64,000 nucleotides of DNA from Echinococcus granulosus (lineage: Eukaryota > Platyhelminthes > Cestoda > Cyclophyllidea > Taeniidae): positions 958,489 to 1,022,488 of the forward strand of contig NW_020170383.1 in the NCBI RefSeq assembly GCF_000524195.1, in the 5' to 3' direction. Positions 27,108-39,124 of this stretch are shown one piece after another; the first letter of the stretch is position 1; the number at the start of each line of letters is the position of its first letter. The notes beneath the pieces are model-generated. The model was not told the DNA's origin. It saw nothing but the letters and a program-made list of their open reading frames with translations, and searched no databases. Made by a program: the position numbers and the translations under genes.

Positions 27108-28462
27108 AGATAGAGGAAGAAGAGGAGGAGGTGGGGTAGTGCGAATGCCGTTCACATTCACTTGGGTGATCTTCCGGACTGGCATTTAAGGAGGGAGCTT
27201 TGCCTGCAGGGAGGTCGGTTTTAAAAGTACCTCTTGGCCCCCAACAGCAAGCTTTTACCCGTGGTTAAAACAGTCACATTATTTGCTATTGTGTGGAAGT
27301 AAACATGACTAGTGAGTTTGGCTTCCGTAAATAAGCATTACTTTCAGGCTGGCCCGCAACAATGCAACAGTCTTGCAAAGTTCACTTCACCAATAAAACA
27401 AAATGTTACTACGGTTGAAAGGTTTAGCAAAAATGAACACACTGATCAGTTGCTAATGTAAATATCTGTGGTAATAGAGTGGTTGCCAATACGCGAGTTG
27501 ACTGTCCCGATTTATTTACAAGCTTTAATCCTCGTTGAAGGGTAGTCTTGGAAATTGGTGGAGTTGCTCGGGATGCATCAATTCATTTTGAACTTCTGAT
27601 TCTGATAATTGACATGTAGATGCAATTTACTTTCACCCCACTAGTATTTTTGAAGCGTCGCACTGGGCAGCTAATGCATCTGACAAATAATTGAGAAATA
27701 CAACGGTCTTGCTGTAATTTATCGCAATCCATTCTTTATAACAAAACCTAAGTAACCCACAATTTAAACCATACTCAGGACTCAAAGATTACTAAAACCA
27801 GACTGTTGCAATATGGCGCTTCTGTTGCTCAAATTGGGCCTCCCCTTATTTGTAAGAAAGGTATTTTCATCAAGGAGACCTTGGAATTCGTCTACAATGA
27901 ACACGTTGAATTGCTTATAGACGAATTCGAAAAGGCAAATATTCCATGCGTATAAAATAAGCAGAGGTATTCGTAGGTTGAATCGAACCGACTGATGACT
28001 CTGATTGATGGCTTAACTCTCAAGGTGTTAGATGTTTAATAAATAGTATATTCATTTCCTGCACTATTATTCATACCATAAATCCCTACACCAGTGAGGG
28101 ACAGTCTTCCAACATAATTAGTACGAAACTGTAGAAAGTGAAATCTAAAAAAAATTTTGCGAAGGCATTTTAAAGTCAGGCCTATAACACAAGGTCAGCG
28201 AATATTGTCTCGGATCGCAATTACGTCAATTCGGCTGGCATTGTGCCCAATATTTTAATTTTTTACGCTGCATAATTTTGGCATGTTTAGTGTGCTGTTG
28301 AAGATAATCTTTGCTAGCTCGAATGTGTGACCAAGTCAGTCTACCTATAGAGTCTCCAGTTTTCACATTCACGAACAATCTACCCGAATAAGCGCAAAAA
28401 ATGAAGTCGAATATGATTCATTCGGTTCCCGAATTAGTCACGAACGGTCCTGTTTGTGTATA

Positions 28463-28505
28463 CTGAGATACACACGTACACACACACACCGAATGAACGC
28501 ACACA
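28463..28505. repeat. CA-rich microsatellite-like run
   Basis: Imperfect CA dinucleotides (acacacgtacacacacacac) are interrupted by a GAATGAACG insert. Similar short CA-rich runs occur at 33045-33080 and 46059-46083. No coding role is visible. Confidence 0.6.
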
Positions 28506-31500
28506 GGACTTGCGGAAGCTGATGGTGTGTGCATGTAAGACTGACGACGACGCCTAATCACGCAAATCGCAGCAAACATGCATAAAAGTAGTTGACCTTT
28601 TCGCAAAAACCGGATTTTTCATTTTTCGCTGCGACGAACAGCGACATTGGTATGATTTCAGTTGTAGCTACGAAGCGAAGTCACCTTGAAGTGCTCGAAG
28701 GAAGGAATGTGCGGTGCCCACGTCGGACAGCGCATGGAGCTCGGGACCTCCCTGCTACCTGCAATGCGGGCAGACGGAACGCGTGTCCATTTTTTCTTCC
28801 TTCTAATTTTGGTGATTTGCGCATCATTCACTTCATCATTCAGCACCAAAATTCAAAAACACATATTCTTGCTAAATCACCAATCACTTTATTTGGATTT
28901 TGACACAAAGGGGTTTAAATTTTGGAGGAAAGTCAGATTACCCTTTTGAGAGAGTGGTCTGAAGCCCCCTTTGCCACTCATCGAATTTGAACAGTATCAG
29001 CAGCACATTTCCAATGCGTTTCGTGCTTAAAGCGATAAATGTGAACGATATATTTGCATTTTACCACTTTATATTACCACGTAATGTTGAAGCCATTATA
29101 ATCCTTCTCCTATTAACATGAGATCGTTGAAGGCCTACCAGCTATATTGCAATACTTATGTTACGTAAATGTTCCTTTCAGAGAGGAGGCGGGCAGAAGA
29201 ATAGAGCCTTGCGACTGAGGAGGAGCCAACATCCCACAATCCGGAGGAAAGTTCCGTGTCCAAATCTTCTTAAACTTGCACCCACTCTCCCCCAAGTTCT
29301 TTACGCAATAAATATGGCAAAACCAAATCAGTCTGGGCGTTCTAGGAGTGTGAGGGTCAGGGAAGAGGCGATCTACGATCAGCGTCCTACGACATCTTCT
29401 TTGATAACATGTAGAAAAGAGTTTCAAGATGAAGTTATCTTGCAAATTTAGTTCGATTACTTTTAGCCACAATCCGTGTAACGGGAAATCAAGTTCCGAC
29501 ACGATATCCGGTTACGCCTATTTTTAATGCAGGCTTGTGTTTTGCCATGGTGACAACTCGGATGCATCCAAACTTAGAATAATAAGGCAAACAAACTTAA
29601 TATTTAAATTTTACCCAACACCTTTTACAGAGCCAAGTTATATGCGTTAAAGTTTTGTGTAAAACATCCTAATAATCTTCCTTATTTGAAACAGGCAGTA
29701 ATAATCAGTTTTCTACTACTTGGTTTTGACTTGTTCCGATAGATGTCACTCCAATTGTCAATACTGCAACTATGTCCAAGTTTAGGTGTAGCTGTTAATG
29801 TTACTCTTTCTTTGGTGAAGGTGGTATTTCAAACCTTGTGTTTATTATGTTTCCTGTTCATCCCATTAGTAAGCATAGATAGGTACTTTAATAACAACCC
29901 CTCAAGGGATAGTATTCCTATTACCAACGGACCAAATTTCGACGTTTTTCGATCCATAAGCGGGAAGAGTTCATGCAAAGGCTTAGGTACACTCATTTAG
30001 CTACGCTCCTGCATTTACCCTCCGAGTTTTACCCAGCTAGCCCAACCGTAGCCCCTAATTTAAGAGGCCAGAAACTAGTTTTTGATTAAATGATGAACAC
30101 AAACATTCCAGTAAGCATATTTATATCATCTTTGCAACTACTTAATACAGAACGCGACCACCAATATTCTGCGCTTAGCTTTCCATCTTTAGCGTTAGTA
30201 ATCACCATTTCGGTTGACATTTTCGATCCACTTAAGATCGTAGGCACGAACTTCACCACTGTTGTTGATAGCAGCAACGCTATCAAAATGTTAATGTTTG
30301 TTATTAAAATCGTCATTTTTAGGTTTATCCAGTTTCTTAATTTATTAATGTTATCCATGGTAGCATGAATTTATTCTGGCTTATTTTCTTATTAAATTCC
30401 TCACGTAGTCTGCTAAGCAACATCCGAAGGGACACTAAATGCGTCATTTTGATTTGACTGGCTATGAAATATTATCCTTTACCCTGTACGCGATAACCAT
30501 AAAGTAGCGGATACCAACGGACCATTCTCTTACATTTCATTCATTGAAATATACTTCTGGCTTCTAATCAAATTCTGCCGGTATTTAATTTGCGATGGAC
30601 ATTAATAGTTTATAAATAATCTTTGAACCACTTTGTTCGAAACTTGTTAGTGAGTCTTACGTCAACATTGGTCCGGCCTGACAAACGTGCCATTGCAGTC
30701 AGCAAAGTCAAGACGAACGGTTCGGGTGATTTTGCCATGTTTTGATTGAGGAAAGCGACGACAGTCGGTGGTCACGAGTTTTCTTTGTAAACAAAAAACG
30801 ATAACTTAATGAAGTTAGTGATCGCCCTTCCTACAAAAATATTTATAAACAGTGTTTACGATTTACCCAAACAACAATCATGTCATTTAATGTCTGTTTT
30901 TGCAACCATTCTATAGGAGGCATTTGTGTATTTTCCATTGTCGAATATTTTCCAAAGTTTAAGGATGTGCGCCTAACACATACACATGTAGGCCCCCAAG
31001 CTAAGTGAAGCTTAGTCCGGTTATGAAAAGCAGTTGAGGTCAGAGATCAAACAGCGGTCTGAAGACGACTCTGGCAGATAAGGGGCCATTCCATTGCAAT
31101 GAAATTGGGATGACAGATTTAGTTTATTTAGCTGCTGACACAATTTTGACCAAATCCAAATCATGTAAGTCTCCTGCACAATTGGGAATACTGCATTTAT
31201 CCCCTGAACAAGAATGGACAATTAGGGAGTTTGATACTAATATCAACTATTTTTCCCCGTTAAATTTTTTATTTTCTCCACTTAGTTCTACGCGTGCACC
31301 ACGTTACCATTTCTATGACTGATCTTTTTTTATTATTAATTATTAGTAACGTGAATCACAGTGGTCGGTTGTAAGCAAGAATATGATAAAAGTATACTGA
31401 GAAACGATAAAAGTATTGAAGTTGGTGCATTTAGCTTTGTCATATGCAAAGTTGGAATGTAGAACTAATATACGGTAGCCGAGCTCTGCAAATTGTCACT

Positions 31501-33243
31501 TTCCCTTTACGGAATAATAGAATTTCCTTAATAGCGCAAAGTGATGCACAAAGATGGTTTAGATAAAAGGACGCAATGCTAAAAAGCGTATTTTTAAGTA
31601 GCAGTTTTCTTCAGAACGTGTTGGAACACAATTTCTTAGTGGCACAGTTCAAAATTCGGGAGCTTCAGATATAATTTTCCACGATCTTTACATAAAACGG
31701 ACAGACAAATATTCCTGTTGCATTTGCTTTCTCGCTCCAGACGGGTTACGGCAGCATAATGAGTGGGTGCCTGTTTTTCTATTTCTCTTACCCGCTCTCA
31801 CCTCATGACTAATCACCACATTCAGTGTTTGTCGATTGCCAACCTCACACCAAATAAAAGGTTTTGCCTGAATCATGCCGCAACCTGGTTCCTACATAGC
31901 ATTACTTAGCTGCACACTACTGCGCTGGGTCTAAAATATGCTCATGTATCATATGCTGGTCGTTCAAATAAGACCAGTCTTTCACTGCCTTCTGGTAAAG
32001 CATAAACATTGATGAGCTAAGCTGGAAAATCACACTTGCGGCTTAAATGATCTTGCTCGCGTCAGCGTAAATGATCTATTTTTCGTTCCTTTTCAGACCG
32101 GCCAGAACACGCATTCAAGTTATTATCGCTGCTGGGGGAAATAGGTATTAAACCATTCAAGTGATTATAGGGTGTAGGGTACAAGTGTTTGGTCTCTAGT
32201 AGAAACATCATAACTAATTTGATAAATCTGGACTACACTGAAAAAAAGGAAACACTTCAAATCATTCGTACACCATTTAGCTGCTATTAATGGCGGAGTT
32301 GCTTTTAAGAACGCGTAAAAGCTGATAAGACTAATTTTTAATTCTGAAAACAGGGTATTAATTTTTTCTGCAGATTTATGTGCACAAGCGGTTGTCAAGC
32401 GAAGTCAGTGAATCCTTTCAAATTGATGTTACAAAGTTTAGGAACATCTCAGCATATTTTGTTACCACCCAAAAAATCGCGTGCTTTGGCCACTAAATTG
32501 CACAATCCAAATTAGTTGCTTTACAAACTCAAAACAAAAAGTGCACTTAGTGGTCGCATCCTGGTCACATTTGTTTTGTGTGACTTCCAGTTTAATTAAT
32601 GGTTACTATCTTAGAAAGGGTCAAATTTTGCACGAACCTTTAAGAAATAACTTACCGATACGTTTCAATTCCACATTTACCAGTAGACTATACAAACACG
32701 CTTGCCTTCCTATACTCTGCCCTACCATATTATTACGAAGGGCACATTTCATTAAGTTAAATTTGCTTCGAGCACTCGCTGTTATGGACGTCTTAGCTAC
32801 CTCTACAGGTAGTCGCGAACTAAACTTTTGGATCCGTCGATTCCCAAAAATTTATATTTTACCCAGTACTGGCCAGTTAACTCGGGCTCTCTCTTCGTTT
32901 ACAGTGGAACGCTTGGAATGGTCACAGTTGCCATTGGCCTGTGACACCACATCTAAGTGTGTGCTTGAGATGTGGATTCTAAGTCAAGAGCAATCCGTTT
33001 ATTTGTAATTCAATGTGGCGGTGAATTGTTAGCCTAGCTCTCGCACCTAACACGCACGCAAACATGCACACACGTACTCTCGATATTTGGTTGTGGCCAT
33101 TCGACAGGTAGGAACATGAAGAATAGAATGGTAAAAGGTTCAGGGCACGACCGGTGAAAGTGCGCTGCGGAAACCTAAACTTAATTAAAATACAACGCAT
33201 CCTCAAAGATGTCATTGAATTGTTTTTTGCGGATGAAGTCTAG

Positions 33244-33395
33244 CCATTCGTGGAAGAAAGCAAAGCGTCTTTAAATGCTGGGAGACTATGGTATTTTCAC
33301 AAAGTACCGACATTGAACGTCTTTCCGCCTATCTTGAACAAGTGATGCATGGAATTGCTCTACCGAGGGAGCTTTTGATCCCGGATCTACGTCAG
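33244..33395 (+). CDS. TBC1D19: Candidate middle exon of TBC1D19
   Basis: The open frame ends at a good donor (CGTCAG|GTATTT). Its last half reads STDIERLSAYLEQVM then HGIALPRELLIPDLRQ. This aligns by position with the region of human TBC1D19 that I recall as containing a WEKRILKSLN-type helix followed by an IPLARKRP-type segment. The acceptor is uncertain: tctag ending at 33243 gives phase 2 in and phase 0 out, but an acceptor ending at 33237 or one inside the exon is possible. It is about 5.7 kb upstream of the firm exons. The resemblance is moderate and could fail a profile search. Confidence 0.45.
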
Positions 33396-36300
33396 GTATT
33401 TCCGACATAATGGTAACTTTTACTACCATCCAGTGGCAAGGTGTAATGCATGAACACTCCACTTTGTCATGCTCTGGAAATCGAAAAACTCCCGTACACT
33501 AAGCAATATGGTTTTAACGACCCCCTATCTATAACCCATTTCGAACCTGTACGACCGTTTTTGATAGTGCAATTTCTGACCTCTATTTTACTCCTCATAC
33601 CACTGCATTATTGTTGAAAAAGATTCTTCTCAAAAGAGTGCTTTATTTGATGGCAATATTTAAGGTAAATTGTTGTAAAACGACTCAGGATTGGCATTGA
33701 AATGACCATGGTTAATACATTAGAAGCCTCATTGCTAGGCTTGCCCCACTGCACCTACAAACACTAATTTTAATAATAGTTTCAAATTGAAAGTACCACA
33801 AATAACTATCGTCGGTTTTCCATAGACTCCGAAAGATTAAGACTATCCACAGACCACCCAAGACTGCAGAGGATTAACTGATTAATATTTTACTTTAGTG
33901 TATTAGGTTAGACCGGCTGTTGACGTAGAGACGACTTTCCCTCTTTTCAACCTCATTTAAGTCGAGACATATCGGGCCTTATTCAGTTCTACGCCATCTA
34001 CAACGTTATGAAACAAAGCTGTCTGTCCTTATGTTCAGGTGTTACTTTACGAACTGACTCTCTATTCTGAGAGAGATTTATGATGTAAATGAGTAAGGAT
34101 GCTAGCAACGGAGTCCAATCCAAGGACGTCATGAGGAATCAGCATCTCCACAGTTGCAGCAGACACATTGCACGCAGACACTGTTACTACGCCCCTCGAA
34201 CAAGTACATCTAAAATGGGTTCGAAGCTGTAGCCCAAATTACCTGCTCAGCCAGTGATGCTAATAATTGGAGCACAGTAAAACATATTCATCACAAAGTT
34301 CACAATCCCTCTTCCCCTGGTTTCTGAAGGTATTTAATGCCTGCCGAGCCAGAAATGTACCTGAGATCGACGGTCATGATAACGTGATCTTTCTAGTCAA
34401 GGCAAATTTTACTTATTGTCAAGAGCATTATTTTGACTTACATCAGTCTGGGTAACTTGCATTATCTGTGGAATAAATACATCCATGAAAACCTTGAATT
34501 ACCTTTCGAGTATTTACACATTTAATACGATTTTTTCAAATCTGTCTATAGCATTATTTCAGCCATACTAAAAGAAGCTATCTGAATTTGAACGATTTAT
34601 TCTGTAATTGCACCACTTTACTTAATTTACAACAAGCCTGGTGACTTGTGAGTTACTTTTGGTTCATTGAATGCCCTATAACCTCCTGGCTTCCAAGGTA
34701 CACAGCTTTGATGCACCTGGCCTCAGTAAGCAGTGTCAAGCTAATCCGTAGTGGTAGTTGCGCCTACCCCTTCATGCCAAACTTTGGTACGCATTATTAA
34801 ACTGATGAAAGCTAGGAGTAAATATTTTCCGCCTAGCTTTTCAAAGGCAGGACAGCCCCCTCAGAAGTGAGTGCATTTCCCTCACCTTGGATGAAGGTGG
34901 TTAAAGCAGTCAAAAGACTAAAAACTAGGGCAAAATTGTCACATTGACAAGATGTTTAAAAAATAGGGCCTGGTAAAACGCAGACCGTCTCTAGCATTCT
35001 GAGTCAGCTCTGCGGGAAGAAAGGGGAGCGTGGAGGAGCGAAACTATAGCGTTAAGCGGCCGTGCAGAATGCCACTAGTCATCGAACGATCATCTCCGAA
35101 TCGCCCCGAAGTTGTGTTGATGTTGATTATAAGGCTCTCGCTATCCACACCAAGATAAGCTATTACCAAAAGCGACATTGCCATATTCCATCTGGTTGTT
35201 TGAGTTGAGGAAAAAGCTGATTAATTTGCCAACTAGGGGATATTACTCATTACTTCTGAAAGCCAGGTTGTAAAATGGTAGCCTGCTAGGATTTTTATTA
35301 ATGTAGATGTTTGTTCAACGTCAAAGTCTTGGGATTGTTGCTGTTCGCACGCTTGTTATGCAAGTCTAGTGGCGTGGAAATTATTAACACGTTAAATTTA
35401 AATGGCATAACCGCAGTAAGTTTGATGCAAATACATCCCAAAATAGCAAATAATCATTAAGTGGATATATGAGGTGAAGCTATAGAATTGGAAATGGCTG
35501 TGAAGCGTAATTTAGAGCCCCTAATCATACACATTTTTACATGAAGGCCTAAGTTTCAAAATAAAATTGAAATATAGTGGGAAACATAGATAACAAAATA
35601 CGATACTTTGACAATTGCATGATTATGATAGTCCTGTATTTTTCAGAGCTAGTTGCTGCACATTCGGTTAATGGTTTATAAATAGGATTAAAGTTATAAG
35701 TTTAGCAAGGTAAACACTACTGGGAGTAGGGCAAGTCAATCTTTTCTACATTGGTTTGCTATCCATTTGCTAGCATCCAATGGTGAGGCTGCTAGTTAAA
35801 CTCCCACAGCGGCAGAATATGTATTCTCCTGCCATCCACCCAAGTGTATTAATCGTCAACCTTTATTTGAATGCGTTGGTAGTTCGTTTAGCTCTGCGTT
35901 TGACTGTGCAGACATCTAAGTCTCCGCAGATAATACCTTCGCTCAGCGATACGGCTTCTGTCTCATGTCAGCAGCCTCTCAACCCCTTCCTGCGTCGGAT
36001 GCATGTTTTCTGCCACACTACTCTAACTTCCTATGACTTTTGGAAAGGCTCAAGGTGTCATAAATGTGCCGTGTGATCAGCATTTATAGCAAACATTCAT
36101 ACTAACTTGAATGCAAAAGTGGATCTATGGTTGTGGATCCACTAAGGGTCACCTCATTTTCCATCATTTCTCGTAAACAAATGTCTCGCAATCCTTTGTT
36201 AGTTAAAAAAAAACAAAGGTACGATTGTTCAATTCTCGACATTATGGAGTATTGAGGCGTGCACTACGAAAAAAAGGTTAGGATCAAAGTCTAGCTGTAG

Positions 36301-39124
36301 TTTATTATTATTAGTTCTGAAACCACTTTGAAAAGGCAGTCAAAGAGATGTGTTACCTAAAAGTCTAATTAAATTCCACCAAAGTAATTGTTTGACATAG
36401 GTCCCTTCTTAAATTACAGATCTAGTCTCAAAGGCAGTCATTTGACAAGTTATTTGTCTTTAGTCAGCGACTTGGACACACTGTCGGTGGTATTCTTAAG
36501 GCACAGCGCTGAAGTAGAGTATAGGACCAAAGTGCACATATGCACAAAGTTGTTCACTTCGTAGTGCAACGAGAAAATAAGCACTTAAAATCGACTGTTT
36601 AATGGTGGCCTTTGTTTCTCATTGATAATGTCGAGCACAATGAGGCAACGCTGAATTTCGGAGTCTTTACTGTAGACTTGTTAAATGGCTCTTGGTTGGC
36701 CTTACTTTTGCTGAGCTTTGAATTTAGAGTATTTGATCTTCAAAAGAAAAGAGTAGGTCATCTTAGACCAGATAACTAGATTGTTTGCTCTCTTATTTTA
36801 CTTATGTCCAGAACGNNNNNNNNNNNNNNNNNNNNNNNNNNNNNNNNNNNNNNNNNNNNNNNNNNNNNNNNNNNNNNNNNNNNNNNNNNNNNNNNNNNNN
36901 NNNNNNNNNNNNNNNTTTGGTTAGCTGTGCGTAACTTAGATCGGCCAAGTCTGAGGCACCAAGGTTTATTTATACGACAAACATAAACAATAATTCCTAT
37001 TGTTTAAGGTTTCGTATTGTCTTGTAGGCCGATTGTTCAATACTATCACTTACATCTTAGTAGTTCTTTGGTACGCTTTATTTTCAACTCAATCGTCGAA
37101 TTGGAAGGATGGAAATGAAACAAGAAATAGTGGTAATAACAAGCAATTTTTAAACTTTTGTCAGAAAATGCGGGGCTGGAAGCACAAATGATGAATTCAC
37201 TTATTGGCTCATTTTGCAGAACAATCCATATAATACTGGAATTCTATGCATGCAGGAGTATATTGTGACACTTTTATTGTTTGATTGACTAGGTATTTTC
37301 ATTGCGAGGGCACCTAACGTTCCAACATTATAATTTTACTCGGCGGCATGTCCTCTGGCCCCATGCCAGTAGCTCCCAGCAATACATTTTCTGCCCCACT
37401 GCTATGGATTCGTTCAACTTCAGGAAACACTCGGGGAACTACAATATCAGTTGGTTGTTTAATGTGTTTCGTTTCAACGTGTTAAATTTAATAATATGGT
37501 TGACTAAGTCTAAAAGGTAGACAAAAAAGAAGTCTTCCTCTTTGTTGTTAAAACCCAAGCACAGCTGAAAATTTAAAAAAAATAACTACAAAGTGTCGAT
37601 TTGTATTTCTAAGCTTTTTAAATGCTGTGATTTATATCTTATACTAACAGCAAAAACAATTCGAGTTTTTTGAGATAAGTCACTTTTCAGAATTAGAGCT
37701 ACTAATCGTTCCACTCAAATTAGTTTTTTTCAGAAGAGATTACACAAATTTTTTAATTGCTTTTTATTTTATATACACTTGCACGAAGAATTACCAATAT
37801 AAAGCAGAATCGGAATTGTGTAGTTACCCAATGGTAATTGTGATGCAACTGCACTCGTGTGTCTGCTGTATTTAACGCGCGCAATAACTGACGTCGAATG
37901 GTCCATAATGCTAGATAGTAGCGCTTCAATACGAGTAAAGGTTTTTATCGTCTGAAAAATCTACTCTAGGATGAAATTCATAATACGATCAGTGAAATTA
38001 ATGAATCAGAATGCACTAATATACCAAGTGCTGGCAATGAAACAAATAACTATAATAATGATAGCGCAGGTATTTATCATGGCACTGCAATATTTGAGTT
38101 CTAAAAGCTGTTTATGATGAGTCTAAACTGAAGCGTTCTTCTACTAGTCCTCCGAGGTCCAAGCTGCAACCATTATTGTTTGAGGCTAATGTACATTCGC
38201 TAGCAGTCTGACTTTTTTGTAGAAGTTGCTTTTGAAACGATTCACTAAATGCTTCCAATTGATTTACCAAGATTTAAAGTCCCAATGTGATGTTAATGTA
38301 GGTAAGATTCTTTTTCTAAGTTAAAGAGACCAACAAAACTTGTGAACTTATCCTGGAAAATTGGGATGAACTATCGTCTTTCTTCAAACGTACATTGGAA
38401 TTTAGCTAAACTTTCTTAGTGCACAGTCCCATAAAGCCAATCTTGGGGCCACACGATCTCTTAGCAGTTCTTCACTCAATTGTTTTGAATTATAATAAAG
38501 TGATGGGAGGCAGGAATGCATCAAGGTTAGAGTTTATACCGTCTTATTTTTCAGATCACTTGCTACTTTGCCAGTGTCTACAAAATCTCTCAACCAGCTG
38601 GTATAGTTCTTCTTATTGAGTGGCTTTTAGCAAACCAAATATATTGGACTGCATGTATCGGTTCCGCAAATAGGTGTGGATGACGTTGTTTCACATGGGA
38701 GCTTATTCATGCAAGAGTGTAAAAAGGCAGCCTCAGAAGGTTTTTGACAGAATTATTTTAATAGATATTCAGTCGTGAACACATCTTCCCCCACCGAAGC
38801 AAGAAAATACTTGGAGAAAGGCTGTCCATTCGGGTTTCGTTCAAAAATATGGTTGCTGTGTCTTAATATAAACGTCTCAGATGAAGTAAGATTGCTTAAC
38901 CTGAGATTTCAGCCTGCATAGATCATTGTAATTGCATTGGGTACTTTTACTGAACTTTGATTAAACGGTCATAAATAGCCAAAAGTAGATGAAGTCTCGA
39001 AAGGGAGCACTTTTTGTCGGTTCATGTACTAACGCATGGATATTAGCGTATTTCCCATTCTTCATTCTGGAGTTTGGTATCGTCTTCAACTTAATGTGTG
39101 CGTGACTAGGCTCTTGTGTTTTAG
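33396..39124. other. TBC1D19 intron region; central exons not found
   Basis: About 110-130 residues of the family protein, between the IPL helix and the start of the conserved TBC core, should be encoded here. I found no convincing exon. Part may be lost in the assembly gap at 36816-36915. Frames 35780-36076 and 38419-38619 do not resemble the expected sequence. Confidence 0.45.
36816..36915. other. Assembly gap (100 N)
   Basis: Exactly 100 undetermined bases, the length assemblers commonly insert for a gap of unknown size. It falls where TBC1D19 exons are missing. A reading frame through it has no meaning. Confidence 0.98.

Larger units (their letters stand above)
17120..33243. other. Long stretch without a supported gene; possibly 5' introns of TBC1D19
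   Basis: TBC1D19 on the plus strand needs N-terminal exons somewhere left of 33.2 kb, so part of this stretch may be its introns, but I found no convincing exon. Frames such as 20658-20909, 21781-22050, 29158-29451 and 32481-33008 show no family resemblance and are within chance expectation for DNA of this composition. Items noted: a GC-raised patch at 21390-21660, a G-quadruplex motif at 27081-27107, and short CA-rich runs at 28463-28505 and 33045-33080. Confidence 0.4.

Noticed and set aside
32481..33008. Longest plus-strand open frame in the gene-poor region (175 codons)
   Set aside because: For this base composition and window length one frame of this size by chance is not surprising. 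The residues show no domain, and no match to the missing TBC1D19 parts closes in phase with 33244.
34092..34233. Short frames open on both strands near 34.1-34.2 kb, considered as TBC1D19 or mobile-element coding
   Set aside because: Neither strand matches TBC1D19 or a reverse transcriptase or transposase motif, and there are no splice borders that keep phase.
35780..36076. Plus-strand frame of 98 codons inside the TBC1D19 intron region
   Set aside because: It has no resemblance to the expected TBC1D19 sequence and no convincing acceptor and donor pair.
36804..36986. Open frame crossing the N run
   Set aside because: The frame exists only because undetermined bases were read through.
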